Assembly: GCA_023014485.1 (NCBI GenBank)
Contig: JAJOZX010007505.1
Location: forward strand, 1-64,000
Reading direction: 5' to 3'
Length of the DNA: 64,000 nucleotides
Origin: Bathynomus jamesi
Lineage: Eukaryota > Arthropoda > Malacostraca > Isopoda > Cirolanidae
Both the position numbers and the translations under genes were made by a program. The notes under the pieces were generated by a model. That model ran no database searches. It was given only the letters and a program-made list of their open reading frames with translations, and was not told where the DNA came from. Below are positions 52,411-59,100 of the stretch, in pieces. Numbering within the stretch: the first letter of the stretch is position 1; the number at the start of each line of letters is the position of its first letter.

Positions 52411-53147
52411 ATGACAACCATGAAGGAAATTAAAAAAGAAAACACAGTCCATGGATTTGGCGATCACAGTAAAGAGAAAAATAACATTTGCTATGGTCTA
52501 AAACAAGTTAATTACGCTTTAGTAAGATGCTTTTACTGGTTTGGCTATCAAGTGGGTCTACGACCCCTTTATTTTATAATTGTCCCATTTGTTTTAAGTG
52601 CAGCCTTAGCTAGTGGACTATTTTTTATCAAATATGAAGACGATCCGGGCGTTTTATTCATACCTTTTACCGCCCCCTTTATACGAGAACAGAGGATAGT
52701 CGACGAACATTTTCCTACAAATTACTCCCATTTTTACGATCCTATGCGCTTTACTCGCTTTCATGGACTTTCAAGAATAATCGTCTCTGCCAAAGATGGC
52801 GGCTCCATCCTACGGAGCATCCTCTGGCCGGAGATTATTGATATGGACGCCAAAGTACGTAACATTAGCATCTTTGATAAAAATGGAAAAGAATTAAAGT
52901 ACGCAGATTTATGTTCAAAGTGGAACGGAAAATGTATGCAGAATGCCGCCCTCAATATCAATGAAATCGTCGGTGAAATTGAAAATGGAACGACCATCAT
53001 CAATTATCCTTTGATGGTGGTTCCATTCATTGTTCCTCAGCTGTTGGGAGGACCCGTAATAAATGAGAGTGCTGGAAGGGTGGAGGATGCTAAAGCCATA
53101 TTAATGGGGTACTTCATTGCGAATGAGAATGAAGAAAACATCGAAAT
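52411..53147 (+). CDS. Patched-related exon 1 (start, TM1, first loop)
   Basis: ATG at 52411 is preceded by GAAAAG and opens MTTMKEIKKENTVHGFGDHS. A second Met at codon 4 is possible. Encodes TM1, then EDDPGVLFIPFTAPFIREQR, the typical 'DP..LF.P..A' stretch after TM1 in Patched relatives, and about 150 residues of extracellular loop. Ends in phase 2 at AT|GTAAGT. Confidence 0.9.
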
Positions 53148-56100
53148 GTAAGTAATTACAAGAATTAACTGTTATTAGAATGACTAAAAACTCTCTTTAG
53201 ATAAATATTAGAATCGAAATAGTTATTGCATTTTTATTATGTTATTACGTTATAATGTTTCAGACCAACAAAGACCCTAGGATCCACTCATGGCTGGTCT
53301 ACCTAACCGTGTTTGTAATTGTGTATGGCGCATGTCCTCCGTGGTGACAGAGGGGACCTACAATTTCACGTGGGTTCCGAGCTACAAAAACCTTAATTTT
53401 ACTACCTTAAACTATATATACCCAATCTATCAACATATGCGTCTAATCGATTTTTAAACGTGTTTATAGACGTGCTATTAATTAATTCTATCGGCAAACT
53501 ATTCCACCTATTTACTATTCTATGCGTAAAAAAAGTTTTGGGCAACTGCTGTCTCGAACCTTCTACTAGTCAGCTTACACCCGTTATTTCTAGTTCTACT
53601 ATATTGTGCTATTTCGAAAAAGCTCTCTCTATTTACGTTATTGAACCCATTCATAATTTTGAAAACCTGGATTAGATCACCCCTTAGCCTCCACGTCTCA
53701 AGTGTAGTCAATTTTAACTCCTTAAGCCTATCCTCGTACGACTTTGACCTAAGCGACGGAATCATCTTAGTTGCTCGTCTTTGAACTCTTTCGATTTTGT
53801 CTATATGTTTGCGCATATGGGGGTTCCAAAATTGGATCGCGTACTCCAAATGGGGCCTAACTAATGATTTATAAAGAGAAACAATAATATCGTGCGATTT
53901 ATACTCAAAATTCCTAGCTATGAAACCTAGCACTTTGTTCGCCTTATTGACCGCTGTTGTACTTTGTTTCGCTACTTCGTGTCATCCGCAAACTTTGAAA
54001 CTGTACTGACTAGGCCGATATCTAAATCGTTAATATATAAGGTTGTAACATATATTCTGCTCGAGTTTTTAGTTCATTCAAAACAAAAATTAAAGGATGA
54101 TAATAAAAACCCACTCTAATAGACAGAGTTTATTTCCACAAGTGAAGTTTTTTTGCATTTAAAAATTAAAGGATTTGTAAGGACAAATTTGCTCGAATTT
54201 TTAGTTTATTCGCAACAAAAATTAAATGACATAATGACAAATTAATCATCAATATAATTCCTTTCTTTTTCTATAACCTTCTCCTATCTGTATAAAAGTT
54301 TTTTTAGGCCACGTTCGAAGAAATCCCTTGGTTTCGAGTTAAAAAAAAAGCGATCACTTCGTTTTCGATAGCTTCCCTGGATTGCAACTTTTGTCCATCT
54401 AGGTGGTGTTGTAGGCTTCTGAATAAATGGTAGTCTGAAGGTGCGATGTTCGGAGAATAAGGTGGATGAGGCATTTTTTCCCAACTAAATGCCTCCAATT
54501 GGGCAGTGGTGATTCGAGCAGTGTGAGGGTGCGCGTTATCCTGGTGGAATAAAACACCTCTGTGGTTAATTAATGCAGGACGGTTTTCTTGTAATGTCAT
54601 CTTCAATCGTTGGAGTTGTTGGCAATAGACTTCAGCTGTGATTGTTTGGTTATCTGGCAGAAGCTCAGAATGAATAATTCCTTGCATATCCCACCAAACG
54701 CATAGCAAAATTTTCTTTGGATGGGGTCCATTCCTTGGCTGAGGTTCGGGCTTTGTTTCACGGCTAAGCCACTGGTGTCGACGCTTAATATTGTTATAGA
54801 GGACCCAATTTTCATCCCCAGTGACGATCCGATTCAAAAACAGTGCCTGCAGTTGCCGAGAATGCAGTGATGTGGAAATATCGATTCGATGTTGAAGATT
54901 CGCTTGTGACAAATCATGCGGAACCCATTTTCCAGCCTTCACTACTTTTCCTAACAGCTTCAAATGACGATGAATGGTCATATGGCTAACGCCGAGTTGC
55001 AGGCCAAGTTCTCTTACAGTTACCGTTGGGTTTTCCTCCACTGTTGCTTTCAGCAACTCTTCATATAACTCATTTGGTCGTCCTGTTCGTTGATAATCTT
55101 TCAGACTGAAGTCTCCATTTCTGAACTTCTCAAACCATCTCCTACACATCCATTCGCTCACAACCTCATTTCCATAAACTCTTTTAATGTTTCTTGCGGA
55201 TTCACTAGCGTTAGATCTTTTATGGAACTCATACAGCATCACATGTCGAATATGCTCTTTCGTGGGCTCCATGTTTTCTTCAATTACTGTAATATCGTAG
55301 GGGTGGCGTTGTAACCGCATGAAAAACACCAGAGAAAATATTCATTAGCCTAATCCTACACTAATTCATTAGCCTAATCCTACACTAGCCTAAGTCATTC
55401 TGTATCGTGATAAAACCTGTGCGGACCTGTCGCCGCGTGTATTTTGCAACATTTCTAAAACTATTTCACATTATCTTGAAGTTATTCTATTATCTATCGT
55501 CCGTTTTCTAATCGAGCAGAATTTATGTTACAACCTGATATATAAGAGAAACCAAAGGGGCCAATACAAAACCCTGAGGAACGCCGCTCGCTTTTTTATG
55601 TATTGTATCATGTTTAATGTAACTGAAATTATATAACTCATTAATTCTTTATACTTTCAGGATATTCGAATGGGAGTCAAAAGTACTCGATTTCTTGCAT
55701 AATTTGGATTACAAGTACATCAAAGTGAACTATTTCTTGAGCCGTTCTTTAAGAGATGAACTGAAAGATAAAATGGACTCTTGCCTTCCTTACATTCCCC
55801 TAACAGGGCTTATTATGGTCACGGCTTGTATGATCTTACTTTGGATGAGTGATTGTGTAAGGGGCAAGCCTTTAATTGGTGTCGTCGGCATTATATCGCA
55901 ATAATATCAACTGGGGCAGCCTTTGGATTTCTCGTCTTCTGCGGAGCCGTTTACACCCGCCTTAATATTGTTGCTTTCTTCCTAGCTCTCGGTTAGATAT
56001 TTCATAATTGTGTAGAAATAATAAAAATGTTATTTAATTTGTGAAAATGTGTAAATACTAAGCTCATATTTCCTTAATTTCTTCTCTCAGGCATCGGCGT

Positions 56101-59100
56101 GGACGACATATTCGTGGCAATATCGGCATGGCAAAAGACAACCATAAAAGACCCTGTTCCCCTGCGCTTGGCCCAGACATACGCCGACGCTGCTGTCTCC
56201 GTGACAATCACGTCTTTAACGAATGCTCTTGCCTTCGCCGTCGGTACTTCTACACCAACCATAATTGTGGAGTCTTTCTGTCTCTACAGCTGAAGGACAT
56301 AAACTTTTTCACAGAAATTAGCTCTTCATTGTGCTAATGGATTACTCTTTTGAAGTTTATTAATTTCATTGTAATATTTTATATACAGGGTGATTCACTC
56401 GCTGGTAGCCCCAGAATATCGTATTAGCGATACTCTGGGGTTACCAGCGAGTGAATCACCCTGTACTTACAGGATAGGCTATAATGATCGATTGATCTCA
56501 AATACCTTCTTCATTTTTTATCTCAGGTGTTACCATTATATTTGCCTATGTGTTGTTCGTCACAATTTGTGGGGGGTTTCTAGCCCTTTCAGGCCATATG
56601 GAAGAGCAAGGAAGACACTCTCTCTTCTTAGTTAAAGTTAAGGATGCTCCGCAGAAGGGTGAGTGTTACCATACAAGACATATTTAGGATTCATCTGAAC
56701 TTTCCCTAACTATTTGCGTTGTTGAGGGTCACTTATTTTGAAACACTGATATTTTAAAAATAAGGAATTAAATGATACAAATAAACTACTTTTTAATGCA
56801 GGAAGGAGGGGCCAAGGGCGAATCCCCGCAAAAATCCTCTCCCCCCCGATTAAAAATAGCCTAATACAACGAAATAGCAAATTTAGCATTTATTAAAATA
56901 TGGTTTTGTATCCACTGCTACCACATACCGTAGCTCAGAAGGTAATAATACTAATCAATTAGGAGGGCCAGAAACTGGCACAGTGCTCATGCTAGACCGA
57001 TGTGGCACATTGGTCTAACTCCTGTATTATCAATACCAGCATTATCGGGGTTTCGAACCCACGACCTCAGTGTCTTCATTTCGCTTATAGGGAAACGGTG
57101 ATACCCATTACTGAGCTACAGGCACTGGCACCTCAACGGGTAACACTGTTTTCTTTCTTAATTTATCCCATAATAATAGATAAGAAGTCATTTACGGTGT
57201 GTTTCATTTCCGAAAAGATTGATTTCACTTCACGAGTCTCTGAGAAATTTTCTGGAATCGGTAAATAATTTCAAGAATAGCAAGAATTTAATATTCCAAC
57301 GAGTGACTTTACTTTTAATAATAAATATACTAAATATATATGTGCAGTTTCAAGTCTTGAAACTACAAGAAGTATTATTGTTATTGTTTTTTTAACAGCA
57401 TCTGCAATTACGAAGAAATTCTATTCCATCTTCTGCTCATCTTCAAGTCACGGTAAGAATGCGAAGAAAAAGAATGAACTTCACACCCACGTAGTCTCCG
57501 CATTCTTCAGGGACTATGTTGGATCTTTGCTTTGCAACAGTACCTTTAGAGGTAATGCTTATTTAAAGAGATGTAACCTTACTTTCTTTGAGGAAAAGTT
57601 GACCGTTTTTTTTTTTCTTTTTTAGGAGTGAAATGACTAATAAAAATTTTAATTTTAGGGTAATTTTTTTTTTTTTTTTCAGTTTGTGCTTTAATTTCCT
57701 TTATCGGTTACTTAAGTGGCGCCATATATGGTTTAACTATTTTAAGGGAAGGGCTTTATCGACATCGAATGACCAGAGATGATTCTTATTTGGTTGATTT
57801 TGCTCACACAGATAACCGTTATTTTAGACATTTGCCTTACAGTATTCAGGTGAGCGTTCTTTACTTTATATATAGGGTGGCCGCAAAGTCCCTTTGCATG
57901 AAAAACAAAGGCAACATACAGATGTGCTGTAATTTCACTGCAAAGGGACTTTGTGACCACTCTGTATATGTATCGTCTTTGAAAGATGATATTTCTAAGT
58001 CACACACTCCCTTAAGCAATGAACTGTGATTTCATGGCGCTGTTGCCTCGCCTAGAATGGTCTTTAGGTATTTATGACGACGGCTCAGAGAATCACTCTT
58101 GTTACGTGAGGATGCACAGACTTCAGTCCAGTTAGTGCAACTGACAAGGTTGGATTCCATGACTCCAGTTACAGTTTGGGGTCTGAACAGCACTATTGGT
58201 TCACATAAACCTCTATTGTCCTATAACTATGGTTGTGGCCATTTTGTATTGGTTTTTATTTGTATGTAAAATCTCAATTACTCCACTTACAGCTGAGTAA
58301 GTAGGGAAAGTAAAGTGCTGTATTTCAGATATATGAGCCATATATTTATGATATTTTTAGTAATGTATTCATTCTTCTTTAAAAGTTGATCAGGACAGTT
58401 AAATTTGTAGACTGAAAGGCCTTTAGATTTTGTACTTCAGGCACAAGATTCGAAATACTCATGATAAAACTTCTGTTAAATACTTTGACTCTTGTATAAT
58501 TTAGTTTCACAAATAAAAAAAAAAACACTGCTTTGTTTTAGGTTGTTATTTGTTCAGATACTGCAAAGCCATAATTTTTCTCAACAGGCTGTGATCACAG
58601 GAAACATAACTTACAGTGATCCTGAAACTCAGAATAAATTAACTGCATTAAGGCATAAATTTGAAAGCTTGCCTTATGGAAGTGAGCCGCTTTATACACA
58701 ATCTTGGCTTCATTCATTCCTGAAGCGTTTAAGAAGAAGGAAAGACTGGCAAGCGGAGATCAAGGACGAAAAATCTTTCATCAAAGTTCTAAGAGAGGTG
58801 AAGTATGCTATTGTAATGGCCGTAGCCATTGGGTCATATTTCATATTATAGTGAAACAAGCGTATCATAGTTCAGGCGTTACTTTACCCACACACACATA
58901 TAATACTATATTCTTTCCTTCCTTCCTTTCAACCTCTCTTCTTTGCTTTGTTTTTAAACTTTCACTTTCTTTAATAAATTTTCTCTCATCTTTGAACCTT
59001 CCTTCTTAAACAGACAGCCTCGTAGGGACCAGCCGGTTTGTGGCTGTTTGGTGCCTTTTGAATTTCTTTATATCTTCGAAAAATGAACCGTCAACACTAT

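Larger units (their letters stand above)
54040..55538 (-). mobile_element. Mariner (cecropia/irritans-like), nearly intact, inside LINE-D
   Basis: AGGTTGTAACATATATTCTG on the left and CAGAATTTATGTTACAACCT on the right are inverted, with TA on both outer sides. Excising the element plus one TA rejoins the LINE-D frame as LIYI-NDLD, which fixes both the boundaries and the target duplication. Its left leader contains a retroposon at 54099-54160 and a repeated TTTGCTCGAATTTTTAGTTT block. Confidence 0.92.
53280..55640 (-). mobile_element. LINE-D (CR1/jockey-like), 5'-truncated, split by a mariner
   Basis: The minus strand starts in the reverse transcriptase (SGVPQGFVLAPLV at about 55590-55555) and is interrupted by the mariner at 54040-55538. 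It resumes at NDLDIGLVSTVSKFADDTK (about 54035-53980) and continues to a 3' UTR ending near 53280. A 3'-UTR relative lies at 47088-47190. Confidence 0.85.
53148..55660 (+). other. Intron 1 of the Patched-related gene
   Basis: GT at 53148 and AG at 55659-55660. About 2.5 kb, of which nearly all is an inverted CR1-like LINE interrupted by a mariner. Confidence 0.85.
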
